NCBI GenBank assembly: GCA_007131745.1 | Contig: SLPX01000225.1 | Location: forward strand, 1-22,340 | Source: Myxococcales bacterium | GTDB taxonomy: Bacteria > Myxococcota > Polyangia > HGW-17 > SLPX01 | Direction: 5' to 3' | Length of the DNA stretch: 22,340 bases | Part shown: positions 15,553 through 22,340 of the stretch, piece by piece | How the letters are laid out: each line of letters opens with the position of its first letter | Position numbering within the stretch: position 1 is the first letter of the stretch | Made by a program: the position numbers and the translations under genes | Notes under the pieces: generated by a model | What the model saw: only the letters and a program-made list of their open reading frames with translations | Databases searched by the model: none | Told to the model about the DNA's origin: nothing

Positions 15553-16099
15553 GACCGAGTCTCCGTTCCATCATCTGATTCGCCTTGTTGATTCTCCGTT
15601 TCACCGTTGACACAGACACTCTGCACAACTCGGCTGTGTTTTCGATGGTTTCTTCCTGCAGACGATTCAGCACCCAGGGAATCCTCAACTTGGGTGGAAT
15701 TTCGTCCATTGCCTTGTAAAGTGAGACAACGAATTCTTCATACCTTCTGTCTACGCATTTTGCCGCGTCCGCGGCTTGTTTGAGCACGCGGCGGCGGCGA
15801 TCTCTTCTGGAAAGGCAGCGATAAGTTTGGCGTACCGCTATGGTGGCCAGCCACGCTTTGATTTTTTTCGGTTCTTTTATGCGCGGCAGCGAAGAATAAG
15901 CCTCGACAAAAGACTCTTGTACAATGTCATTCGTCTCATCGTCATGGCCAAGGATTCGGAAAACAACGCCGGCAACGTAGTGAGCGAATCTGTTGTAGAT
16001 ATCCGCGAACGCCGGGTCGTCTCCGGAAATAAACCTCAAAACAAGATCTTCATCTTTTTCGATGTTGTCCGAAACAATTCTGAGACGATCAGAGGCCAT
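15545..16099 (-). CDS. ECF-type RNA polymerase sigma factor
   Basis: 184 residues, full length for an ECF sigma. AGGA lies about 8 bases before the ATG. Region 2 covers about 19-100 (FADIYNRFAHYVAG, DIVQESFVEAYSSL, IKAWLATIAVRQTY). Region 4 covers about 118-182 (LRIPWVLNRLQEETIENTAE, VSVSTVKRRINKANQMM). There is no anti-sigma domain in the protein itself; that role falls to the overlapping FecR-like gene. A promoter-like motif at 16163-16200 matches those before the three EGF lipoprotein genes, implying autoregulation. It is the likely activator of that family. Confidence 0.93.
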   Translation of the reverse strand: MASDRLRIVSDNIEKDEDLVLRFISGDDPAFADIYNRFAHYVAGVVFRILGHDDETNDIVQESFVEAYSSLPRIKEPKKIKAWLATIAVRQTYRCLSRRDRRRRVLKQAADAAKCVDRRYEEFVVSLYKAMDEIPPKLRIPWVLNRLQEETIENTAELCRVSVSTVKRRINKANQMMERRLGHE

Positions 16100-16162
16100 C
16101 GAAAAATCCTTGTTTGCGTGAGGTTGTGTGTTGAGCTTGTGTCATGTTTACCGCTTTCAATA

Positions 16163-16200
16163 CATAAGTGTTCGGAAAAACAAAAATCAGTTCAAAAAAA
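16163..16200 (-). promoter_or_regulatory. Putative autoregulated ECF-sigma promoter
   Basis: Minus strand TTTTTTTGAAC, 20 bases, ACTTATG, 63 bases before the sigma ATG. The boxes and the 20-base spacing equal those before the three EGF lipoproteins, although the spacer sequence differs. Confidence 0.75.
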
Positions 16201-16281
16201 TTCATTCCAGTGGATCATTTCTTGGGGCCGGGACATGTGGGTCTAGGAAGTCAACCGGATCCCTGGATTTCCATGATGAAC

Positions 16282-16310
16282 TTGACACCGAAGTGAAGCG
16301 AATCTAGTTT
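16282..16310 (+). promoter_or_regulatory. Sigma70-type promoter of acyl-CoA synthetase
   Basis: TTGACA (16282-16287), 17 bases, TAGTTT (16305-16310). The -35 is perfect and the -10 keeps T, A and the final T. It lies 42 bases before the ATG. Confidence 0.5.
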
Positions 16311-16352
16311 TCCTGAGTTTCCCCCCTTTTGAAAGGTCAAGGAAGGTGTTTT

Positions 16353-18452
16353 ATGCGAGATTTCTTTTATCCGAAGAGCATAGCCGTGGTCGGGGTTTCA
16401 GAAAGACCCGGCAATTTGGCCAGGGCCATTGTAAATAACCTCCATGAGTTCAGCTTTGATGGAATCATTTACCTGGTGGGTCCCCGGGGGGGGATCCAGT
16501 TCGGGCGGAGGATTTACAAGTCCATATCCGACATACCCGACAGCGTGGACCTGGCGGTCATCCTGACCCCTGCCGGCACAGTGCCTTCGATCTTGGACGA
16601 ATGCGGAGCAAAGGGAATCCGCCGGGCGGTGATCCAGAGCGCAGGATTCGGGGAATACAGCGAAAAGGGAAAAACGTTGGAGCAGGAGATAAAAGAGATC
16701 GCGAAACGTCATTCCATCAGGTTCATAGGTCCCAACGGCATAGGGGTCATGAATTTGAAAAACGGACTGGTGGTTCCGTTTACACCCTTTCAGGACATAT
16801 TCAAACGAGGGGGAATATCTCTTATCAGCCAAAGCGGAGGAGTGGGCATCAGCTACATGAATCTGCTTGCTTCGGAAAACCTGGCGGTATCCAAGTTCGT
16901 ATCCATAGGAAACAAGACGGATGTGGATGAAAACGATCTTCTTGAATACCTGCTCGAAGATGAAGATACATCGATAATATGCATGTACCTGGAATCTATA
17001 TCCGACGGCCGTCGATTGATGAACACGGCACGGAAGGCAAAGAAGCCGATTCTTTTGCACAAGTCCGGTATAGGGGATTTATCTCGCGATATTGCCGCAT
17101 CCCACACGGCCGCGCTTGCCTCCGATGACGAAGTCGTGGACGCTGCTCTCCGACAGGTCGGCATCGCCAGGTTCTGTGACAGCGAAACATTGCTGGATTA
17201 TCTAAAGGTCCTGCCGCTGCCTCGGCTGGCGGGAAACAACCTGGCCGTGGTATCCAGGTCGGGGGGGCACGCGGTAATGGCTGCGGACGCGTGCGATCTT
17301 GCGGGATTTTCCCTGGCGCCTTTTCCTGCTTCTTTTGTTGCGGATATTGAGAAGCATTTCAGGGCAAGCGTCATCAAGCTGACGAATCCACTGGATCTTG
17401 GGGATTTGTTCGACCTGGATGTCTACATTCAAATAGTGCGTGAAACCCTTGCTCAGCCGGAAGTGGACGGATTGGTTTTTCTGCACACTTACGTATCCCA
17501 AACCGAGGGAGATGCATCGCGCAAGCTCTTCGAAACTCTGACCGATCTGCCTGCTGAATGCGGCAAGCCCGTGGTGACCTGCGTGGCAACTGATACACAC
17601 GAATTGTCCTATCTGAAGCAAAACTATGATTTGCCGCTTTTCACCGATCCCTTGCAAGCCGTGACAGCGCTTTCCCTGGCCAGGGATTTCAGGCATGACG
17701 TGGAAGTGGGTTTTCCCAGCCTGCCTCCCGGTCTGGACGTGGATAAGGAAAGGGTTCGAACCGTTTTGAATCTTTGCAGGGATGAAAACAGGAATCCGCT
17801 TTTGCTGGAATCCCTGGATATCCTGGATGCATACGGAATACCCGTGATAAGTTCACGCCTTGTAGAAAGCGAAGAAGAGGCCGTTTCGGCCGCAGAGGAA
17901 TTCGGATACCCGGTGACGCTCAAGATCGTATCCGAACAGATTTCCCACAAGAGTGATATCGGGGGTGTGCAGCTCAACCTTCGATCCGCGGAAGTGGTCA
18001 GGAACGCGTATGCTGAGATGATGGAAAAAATCAGAGAACATGCGCCGGAGGCCAAGGTTCGTTCCGCGCTTGTTCAACCCATGGCAAAACCCGGATCAGA
18101 ACTCATTTTGGGTGGAAAACAAGATAAGCAATTCGGACCCGTGGTCTTGGTAGGCATGGGCGGGATATTCGTGGAGATTTTTTCCGAAGTATCAAGGCGT
18201 ATAGCTCCCATTTCAAGGGCGGAGGCGCACAAAATGATCATGGATCTCAAGGCTGCTCCCGTGCTCATGGGCGCCAGGGGGAGCAAACCCCGCGATATCG
18301 ATACAGTAGTGGAAGGTATCCTGAGATTGTCTCAGCTACTTTCGGATTATCCTGAAATATCTGAAATAGATATTAATCCCTTTCGCGTGTTCAGCAAAGG
18401 ATGCGGCGCTTGGGCACTGGACGGCCGCATCATTTTGGATTTTTCTTTTTGA
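16353..18452 (+). CDS. Acyl-CoA synthetase (NDP-forming), fused alpha-beta type
   Basis: 699 residues from the ATG at 16353, chosen for AAGGAAGG 6 bases upstream. Domains in order: CoA-binding Rossmann domain (1-130; IAVVGVSERPGN), two succinyl-CoA-ligase-like domains (about 140-450; ISLISQSGGVG) with the phospho-His loop ASHTAALAS (His251), and an ATP-grasp domain (about 480-699; VTLKIVSEQISHKSDIGGVQ). The family interconverts acyl-CoA, NDP and phosphate with free acid, CoA and NTP. The alpha and beta parts are fused in one chain, as in acetate- or arylacetate-CoA ligases. Substrate (acetate, propionate, branched or aromatic acid) cannot be told. Last 23 bases overlap the convergent PIN gene. 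Cytoplasmic energy or carbon metabolism. Confidence 0.9.
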   Translation: MRDFFYPKSIAVVGVSERPGNLARAIVNNLHEFSFDGIIYLVGPRGGIQFGRRIYKSISDIPDSVDLAVILTPAGTVPSILDECGAKGIRRAVIQSAGFGEYSEKGKTLEQEIKEIAKRHSIRFIGPNGIGVMNLKNGLVVPFTPFQDIFKRGGISLISQSGGVGISYMNLLASENLAVSKFVSIGNKTDVDENDLLEYLLEDEDTSIICMYLESISDGRRLMNTARKAKKPILLHKSGIGDLSRDIAASHTAALASDDEVVDAALRQVGIARFCDSETLLDYLKVLPLPRLAGNNLAVVSRSGGHAVMAADACDLAGFSLAPFPASFVADIEKHFRASVIKLTNPLDLGDLFDLDVYIQIVRETLAQPEVDGLVFLHTYVSQTEGDASRKLFETLTDLPAECGKPVVTCVATDTHELSYLKQNYDLPLFTDPLQAVTALSLARDFRHDVEVGFPSLPPGLDVDKERVRTVLNLCRDENRNPLLLESLDILDAYGIPVISSRLVESEEEAVSAAEEFGYPVTLKIVSEQISHKSDIGGVQLNLRSAEVVRNAYAEMMEKIREHAPEAKVRSALVQPMAKPGSELILGGKQDKQFGPVVLVGMGGIFVEIFSEVSRRIAPISRAEAHKMIMDLKAAPVLMGARGSKPRDIDTVVEGILRLSQLLSDYPEISEIDINPFRVFSKGCGAWALDGRIILDFSF

Positions 18453-18879
18453 TCAGCTCATACTTCTTGATGAAGCCTGCTGGTGTAAGTATGAGGATTC
18501 CTTCGTATTCTTCCAGATCCAAGAGATGAGGATCTCCAGAGACGATAAATTGCGCTTTTGCAGCCTCGGCGCACTCAAGGATACGATTGTCATCCGGGTC
18601 GGATTTAATGACATCTATTTTTTTCACCGGTTCGCACAATTCACAAGCTGCATGTAGTTCTTCGATTATGTGGAGACAGATCTCTGAAGAAAACCCGAAC
18701 TTGGGACGCTGCAGCACTTCTTTTATTTCGTTGAGTATAGCTGATGAAAGCGAGCAATCCACCAGACCGGACAAGATTGAATCCAGGATTTGCCGAGGCT
18801 TTCCGCCGAAGACAATGGCTGAAATCAACACATTAGTATCCAAAACTATTCTGTATCGTTTTTTACTGCTGTGATCCAT
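18430..18879 (-). CDS. PIN-domain toxin (COG1569-type)
   Basis: 149 residues. The signature matches the 'putative toxin-antitoxin, PIN family' group: YRIVLDTNVLISAIVFGGKP, then SSAILNEIKEVLQRPKF, then SDPDDNRILECAEAAKAQFI and VSGDPHLL. The acidic metal ligands are in place. The ATG lies within the end of the antitoxin gene (17-base overlap). The 3' end overlaps the acyl-CoA synthetase gene by 23 bases on the opposite strand, so antisense reading is possible. Expected RNase activity. The Lys-rich tail (ELIKKKNPK) is encoded in the overlap. Confidence 0.88.
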   Translation of the reverse strand: MDHSSKKRYRIVLDTNVLISAIVFGGKPRQILDSILSGLVDCSLSSAILNEIKEVLQRPKFGFSSEICLHIIEELHAACELCEPVKKIDVIKSDPDDNRILECAEAAKAQFIVSGDPHLLDLEEYEGILILTPAGFIKKYELIKKKNPK

Positions 18880-19144
18880 CTATAATATCGGCTTTTTTAG
18901 ATTGCTTCTTTGTCCTTCGGTGTGCCTCAATCTCGGCATGGACATCAGCCGCTGTGAGATTATTCTGCGCTAATCTTGCTGCACTGTATGCAAATATCTT
19001 GTTCCAACGCTTTTTCCGCTCAATGTACATCCGCGCCGCTTCTCTGAGTAGTTCGGAACGTGAGCGTGATTCTGACTGCGCGATCTTGTCGATATCAGCC
19101 AACAGGCTATCCTGGAAAGATATGTTTACTGTCTTGGTGCTCAT
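18863..19144 (-). CDS. RHH-type antitoxin
   Basis: 93 residues. AAGG lies about 9 bases before the ATG. The ribbon-helix-helix is KTVNISFQDSLLADIDKIAQ, followed by SRSRSELLREAARMYIE, typical of CopG/ParD-like antitoxins. The basic C-terminus includes ADVHAEIEAHRRTKKQ. It is the first gene of the pair with the PIN toxin and coupled to it. A set of palindromes at 19197-19227 in front of it is the likely operator. Confidence 0.87.
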   Translation of the reverse strand: MSTKTVNISFQDSLLADIDKIAQSESRSRSELLREAARMYIERKKRWNKIFAYSAARLAQNNLTAADVHAEIEAHRRTKKQSKKADIIDGSQQ

Positions 19145-19196
19145 GACTAAGCCTTTGATAAAGCAGGTTGTGGATCAGAAGAACCGTTTCTTTTTA

Positions 19197-19233
19197 TACA
19201 AAATTTGTACATACAAAGCTTGTATGTTGTCAA
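19197..19233 (-). promoter_or_regulatory. Promoter/operator of RHH-PIN module
   Basis: Two perfect palindromes share one base: TACAAA-A-TTTGTA (19197-19209) and ACATACAA-AGC-TTGTATGT (19209-19227). Directly upstream on the minus strand is TTGACA (19233-19228). A weak -10 (TACAAA) lies 18 bases on, inside the palindromes. Repeated half-sites fit cooperative binding of RHH dimers. Confidence 0.6.
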
Positions 19234-19341
19234 GTTAAGCGCAAGACAAGACGCGCAAACCCACGCTGATTGTAATTAGTCCAGGATTTGATTCAAATAG
19301 TCGACGGGGTCTGGTAGAAATGGTCCGGAAGGAGGCAGGAT

Positions 19342-20625
19342 ATGAGTGAGTTCATTATTCAAGGAGGCATACCTCTCAGCGGCAGGGTGTCCCCATCCGG
19401 AAACAAGAACGCGGCGCTTCCCCTGTTGGCGGCCAGTCTGCTGACCGACGAGCCGGTAATATTCGACAATGTTCCCCGCATCGGAGATGTGCAGACCATG
19501 CGGGCGCTTTTGGAAAGTCTCGGCGCGACCGTCGAGGAGATCACACCCCACAAATGGAAGATTCATGCAAAGAACCTTGACCATGAAAAGCTGGACATTG
19601 AGCTTTGCCGAAGCATCCGGGCGTCAATACTTCTGGCCGGTCCCCTGGCGGCCCGCACAGGTGGGTGCCAGCTTCCTCCGCCGGGTGGAGACATCATCGG
19701 TAAGAGACGCTTGGATACCCACACTCTTGCGTTGTCCAGGCTGGGAGCGCAGGTTTCTTTCAACCGAACCCAGAAGCAGCTTTGTTTTGCAGCGAAAGGC
19801 CTCAAGGCCGCGGATATTCTCTTGGACGAGGTGAGCGTTACGGCCACTGAAAACGCGATCATGGCCGCGGTGACTGCAAGGGGCACGACAACCATAAGAA
19901 ACGCTGCATCCGAGCCGCATGTTCAAGATGTTTGCAATTTTCTCAATTCTCTGGGCGCGCGCATTGAAAACATCGGTTCCAATACGCTATACATCCAAGG
20001 CGTCGACCGCCTGAGAGGAGGTGAATACAGGATCGGCCCCGATTATCTCGAAGTGGTGAGCTTCATAGGCGCTGCCGTGGTTACAAGAGGCTCGATCCGC
20101 ATCACCGACGCGGCTCCGCAACATCTGGGCATGGTAAAACTCGTCCTTGGCCGGATGGGGGTGAGCTGGAACGAAGAGGGTGATGACATCGTGGTTCCGG
20201 CGTCCCAGTCGCTTGAAGTCCGATCGGATCTGGATAATTCGATACCCGAGATCAACGTGATGCCTTGGCCGTCTTTTCCAACCGACCTTATGAGTATAGC
20301 GATTGTAATCGCAACGCAGGCCCAAGGGTCGATTCTCTTTCACGACTGGATGTTCGAAGGCCGGATGTATTTTACCGACAAGCTGAAAAACATGGGCGCG
20401 CGCATTGTCTTGTGCGACCCGCATCGCTGTATCGTGCAAGGTCCGACCCAGCTTCTTCAATCCAATGTCGAAAGCCCGGATATCAGGGCCGGCCTCGCTC
20501 TTGTGCTTGCTGCTCTGGCAGCGGAGGGAACTTCAGTTATCCGCAACGTGACCCAGATCGATCGGGGTTATGAGCGGATCGACGAGAAGCTTCTAAGCCT
20601 GGGAGCGCGCGTTCAACGAGTTTGA
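19342..20625 (+). CDS. murA: UDP-N-acetylglucosamine 1-carboxyvinyltransferase with Asp at the Cys115 position
   Basis: 427 residues. GGAGG lies 7 bases before the ATG. The enzyme transfers enolpyruvate from PEP to UDP-GlcNAc, the first committed step of peptidoglycan synthesis, in the cytoplasm. Expected residues are present: Lys22-Asn23 (SGNKNAALP), Arg93 (SIRASILLAG), Arg122, Asp315 (SFPTDLMS), Arg382 (DIRAGLALV) and Arg408 (IDRGYERIDEKL). The active-site loop reads LPPPGGDIIGKRR, so Asp117 stands where E. coli has Cys115. In other bacteria a Cys-to-Asp change keeps activity and gives intrinsic fosfomycin resistance. A second MurA elsewhere in the genome, or a divergent MurA-like role, cannot be excluded. 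Confidence 0.93.
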   Translation: MSEFIIQGGIPLSGRVSPSGNKNAALPLLAASLLTDEPVIFDNVPRIGDVQTMRALLESLGATVEEITPHKWKIHAKNLDHEKLDIELCRSIRASILLAGPLAARTGGCQLPPPGGDIIGKRRLDTHTLALSRLGAQVSFNRTQKQLCFAAKGLKAADILLDEVSVTATENAIMAAVTARGTTTIRNAASEPHVQDVCNFLNSLGARIENIGSNTLYIQGVDRLRGGEYRIGPDYLEVVSFIGAAVVTRGSIRITDAAPQHLGMVKLVLGRMGVSWNEEGDDIVVPASQSLEVRSDLDNSIPEINVMPWPSFPTDLMSIAIVIATQAQGSILFHDWMFEGRMYFTDKLKNMGARIVLCDPHRCIVQGPTQLLQSNVESPDIRAGLALVLAALAAEGTSVIRNVTQIDRGYERIDEKLLSLGARVQRV

Positions 20626-20644
20626 CGTAATATGAAAGGTTTTA

Positions 20645-20824
20645 TTATCCGATTTCCAGTTGTTTTATAATCAACTGACACAAGCTCTCTTTTATCTCGG
20701 AATGTCTTGGAATCGGCGCTTGTTTGCCGTTTTTTGGATTGGCATAAATGTCATGTTTTTTTCCATGACGTTTCAAATAGCACCCACTATCTACCAATTG
20801 CCTTATGAAATTGCCTCTTTTCAT
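20645..20824 (-). CDS. hicA: HicA-type toxin (59 aa)
   Basis: 59 residues. The ATG overlaps the stop of hicB (ATGA), hence coupled. The sequence fits HicA: MKRGNFIRQLVDSGCYLKRH, then GKKHDIYANPKNGKQAPIPR, then HSEIKESLCQLIIKQLEIG. The catalytic His region of the double-stranded-RNA-binding fold is present (KRHGKKHDIY). HicA is an mRNA interferase. The stop lies 19 bases from that of murA, convergently. Confidence 0.9.
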   Translation of the reverse strand: MKRGNFIRQLVDSGCYLKRHGKKHDIYANPKNGKQAPIPRHSEIKESLCQLIIKQLEIG

Positions 20825-21033
20825 GCAACTTCAAGAGCAATTTCTTTGGTTTTTGCACCGGGACGAAGCAATTTTCGAGAATCCTCTTCGATCATTAATC
20901 TAAAAGCGTCTTTAATATTTTCTTCCAATTCTTCCAGGTTTTCGCCCTGACTGAAAATTCCGGGCACTTCTTTGATTCTTCCCACAAACCACTCATCATC
21001 GATCCAATATTCGAGTGTGAAATTTCTTTTCAT
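20821..21033 (-). CDS. hicB: HicB-type antitoxin
   Basis: 70 residues from the ATG at 21033, chosen for AAGG 9 bases upstream and because the N-terminus then begins MKRNFTLEYWIDDEWFVGRI, as in HicB. The partial RNase H-like fold continues KEVPGIFSQGENLEELEENI with the characteristic PG..SQG..LEE..ENI pattern. There is no C-terminal DNA-binding domain, so autoregulation by this short form is uncertain. Antitoxin-first order; it neutralises the protein at 20645-20824. Confidence 0.88.
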   Translation of the reverse strand: MKRNFTLEYWIDDEWFVGRIKEVPGIFSQGENLEELEENIKDAFRLMIEEDSRKLLRPGAKTKEIALEVA

Positions 21034-21293
21034 TCTAAACAACCTTCCCTTCAATCCAATTCTGCGTTGCAGCGGTCTGCATCCGGACCCGCCGTACTTC
21101 CGGCTCATCGGTCCGTCTCTTTTCTACAAACCCTACTTGAAAAATATCATTAGTAGAATCTGTTTTCCAGCGATAAAGAAAAAAGAATGACACCGGGACA
21201 AGTGTACTTCAACACAACGGTCTCCAGCAGCCTCTTTGCCCATATCCGTTTTTTCCTGTTCCCTTTGGTTCTGACGATATGTTTGCGGTATTT

Positions 21294-21322
21294 TTGACAC
21301 AGGGTATGTCAGGTAGTATAAA
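21294..21322 (+). promoter_or_regulatory. Sigma70-type promoter of RHH/MazF module, possibly leaderless
   Basis: TTGACA (21294-21299), 17 bases, TATAAA (21317-21322). The ATG follows only 6 bases after the -10, so transcription should start at or near the ATG. An inverted repeat TGACA-cagggta-TGTCA (21295-21311) overlaps the -35 and spacer and is a candidate operator. Confidence 0.65.
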
Positions 21323-21328
21323 GGTGGT

Positions 21329-21559
21329 ATGAAAGCCAAGACATCTGTTACTATATCTAAAGACATACTAAGGGCCATCGACGAGCATATCGGAGCCTAT
21401 AGAAGCCGATCGGAATTCATAGAGACTGCAACCCGTGTGTTTATAAAACATTTGGAGAAAAAAGAGGCGGAGTTGCGCGATCTTGAAATCATTGAAAAAA
21501 ATGCAGATGTACTCAATGATGAGGCGGAAGACGTGCTTGGATATCAGGTCCCGATATGA
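21329..21559 (+). CDS. RHH-type antitoxin of MazF-like toxin
   Basis: 76 residues. The N-terminal ribbon-helix-helix is [19 protein letters not shown], followed by [19 protein letters not shown]. The acidic C-terminus ([15 protein letters not shown]) would bind the toxin. The last codons overlap the toxin start (ATGA). It is RHH rather than the AbrB-type classical MazE. AAGG lies only 4 bases before the ATG and overlaps the -10 box, so translation may be leaderless. Confidence 0.85.
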   Translation: MKAKTSVTISKDILRAIDEHIGAYRSRSEFIETATRVFIKHLEKKEAELRDLEIIEKNADVLNDEAEDVLGYQVPI

Positions 21560-21900
21560 GACGGGGTGATATATACAGAATCAGACGCCCCTCATCCCGG
21601 GATCCAAAAAAACATCGATCATTTGTTGTGGTGAGCCGACAAGTCCTCATTGAATCCAAGTTTTCGACGGTAATCTGCGCTCCTGTTTATAACTCTTATG
21701 AAGGTCTTTCAACCCAGGTGCCTGTCGGCATTGATGAAGGTCTTAAGCACGATAGCGCGATTCATTGTGATGAACTTGTCAGTATACCAAAACCCATGTT
21801 GACAAACTTTGTAGGCAAATTGTCTTTCAAGAAGCTGAAGCTTGTGGAACACGCGTTGGAAACAGCGCTTCAATTAGACCGAGCATATGATATCGAATGA
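21556..21900 (+). CDS. MazF/PemK-type toxin
   Basis: 114 residues. Family landmarks: [59 protein letters not shown] and VGKLS. Full length for the family. Expected to be a sequence-specific endoribonuclease cutting mRNA or tRNA, held in check by the protein at 21329-21559. A weak hairpin with a T-rich tail follows at 21979-22004. Confidence 0.9.
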   Translation: MRRGDIYRIRRPSSRDPKKHRSFVVVSRQVLIESKFSTVICAPVYNSYEGLSTQVPVGIDEGLKHDSAIHCDELVSIPKPMLTNFVGKLSFKKLKLVEHALETALQLDRAYDIE

Positions 21901-21978
21901 TAGATATCGACGGATAGTAACGGAAGGAAATTGGAGAGGTTTGATCAATAAGGGCTGACTCAAGAATAAGTTCCCAGG

Positions 21979-22004
21979 AACGATTAATCGGATCGTTTAT
22001 TTTT
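21979..22004 (+). terminator. Weak rho-independent terminator candidate
   Basis: AACGAT-taatcgg-ATCGTT followed by TATTTTT. It has a 6-bp AT-rich stem and sits downstream of the MazF-like gene. Confidence 0.3.
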
Positions 22005-22015
22005 GCGGAGCTTCA

Positions 22016-22340
22016 TTAGGGTCCACTAATATCTACAACCGGTCGAGTCGTCCGGAAATCCTTAATTCCAGCGTCCGTGATTTGTGTACCCCCAAGGTCG
22101 AGACTCTCCAGAGCGGTCAAGTTCTTGAGATGCGCCAGACCAGCGTCCGTGATTTTTGTTCTACGAAGGTTGAGACTCTTCAGCGCAGTCAAGTTCTTGA
22201 GATGCGCCAGACCAGCGTCCGAGATTTGTGTACCCTCAAGGACGAGACTCTCCATCGAAGTCAAGTTCTTGAGATTGGCCAGACCCGCGTCCGAGATTTG
22301 TGTTCTCCAAAGGTTGAGACTCTTCAGCGCGGTCAAGTTC
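22016..22340 (-). CDS. Leucine-rich repeat protein, partial (5' end outside window)
   Basis: The frame is open to the right edge, so only the C-terminal part is seen. Four repeats of 24 residues follow the pattern LTALKSLNLxxTxITDAGLA, each with conserved L, N/T and DAGL positions. The repeats are 72-bp units that are also very similar as DNA. The last is incomplete and ends VVDISGP before the stop. This LRR class is frequent in Planctomycetes and delta-type bacteria; it builds a curved binding surface. Partner unknown. The signal peptide and any other domain lie outside. Confidence 0.88.
   Translation of the reverse strand, partial: NLTALKSLNLWRTQISDAGLANLKNLTSMESLVLEGTQISDAGLAHLKNLTALKSLNLRRTKITDAGLAHLKNLTALESLDLGGTQITDAGIKDFRTTRPVVDISGP

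Noticed and set aside
16398..17060. 220-codon minus-strand frame
   Set aside because: Opposite the CoA-binding half of the acyl-CoA synthetase; composition is typical of a shadow frame.
22016..22340. CRISPR-like array at the right edge
   Set aside because: The periodic DNA is 72-bp coding repeats of a leucine-rich-repeat protein, without spacers.

Overview
The window looks like a chromosomal stretch of a Gram-negative bacterium of the old 'Deltaproteobacteria' type (Myxococcota, Bradymonadota or a related lineage). This is inferred from the mix of lipoproteins with EGF-like modules, an ECF sigma factor followed by a FecR/TPR anti-sigma protein and an envelope protein, a DUF6794 secreted protein, a fused NDP-forming acyl-CoA synthetase and a MurA with Asp instead of the catalytic Cys. 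No rRNA, tRNA, integrase, transposase or CRISPR array was seen.

Layout. 1-720: 3' part of an L,D-transpeptidase. 757-2496 (minus): a conserved hypothetical protein and a thioredoxin-like gene that appears split by a +1 frame change. 2625-11348: three minus-strand EGF-like lipoprotein genes. The first two share an almost identical 5' half. Between and around them lie a DUF4143 ATPase, a DUF6794 protein plus a relic of a second copy, and an RHH/PIN toxin-antitoxin pair. 11475-13426: a block with a nucleotidyltransferase/small-protein pair and a VapBC pair, bounded by a 23-bp exact direct repeat. 13427-16099 (minus): an ECF sigma - FecR/TPR anti-sigma - envelope protein operon. 16353-18452: acyl-CoA synthetase. 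18430-19144: RHH/PIN pair. 19342-20625: murA. 20645-21033: hicBA, whose toxin gene is only 59 codons. 21329-21900: RHH/MazF pair. 22016 to the right edge: leucine-rich-repeat protein.

The central observation is a regulatory link. A motif TTTGAAC-N20-ACTTATG stands upstream of the ECF sigma gene and of all three EGF-like lipoprotein genes, with exactly 20 bases between the two boxes in all four. In the three lipoprotein genes it also lies at exactly the same distance from the start codon. I infer a self-activating envelope-stress or surface-remodelling regulon: sigma, membrane anti-sigma, a candidate outer-membrane protein and a family of surface lipoproteins. If the block bounded by the 23-bp repeat is removed, the third lipoprotein gene lies directly behind the sigma operon, which supports a common origin. 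The region has since been broken up by toxin-antitoxin modules, duplication, deletion and ATPase insertion.
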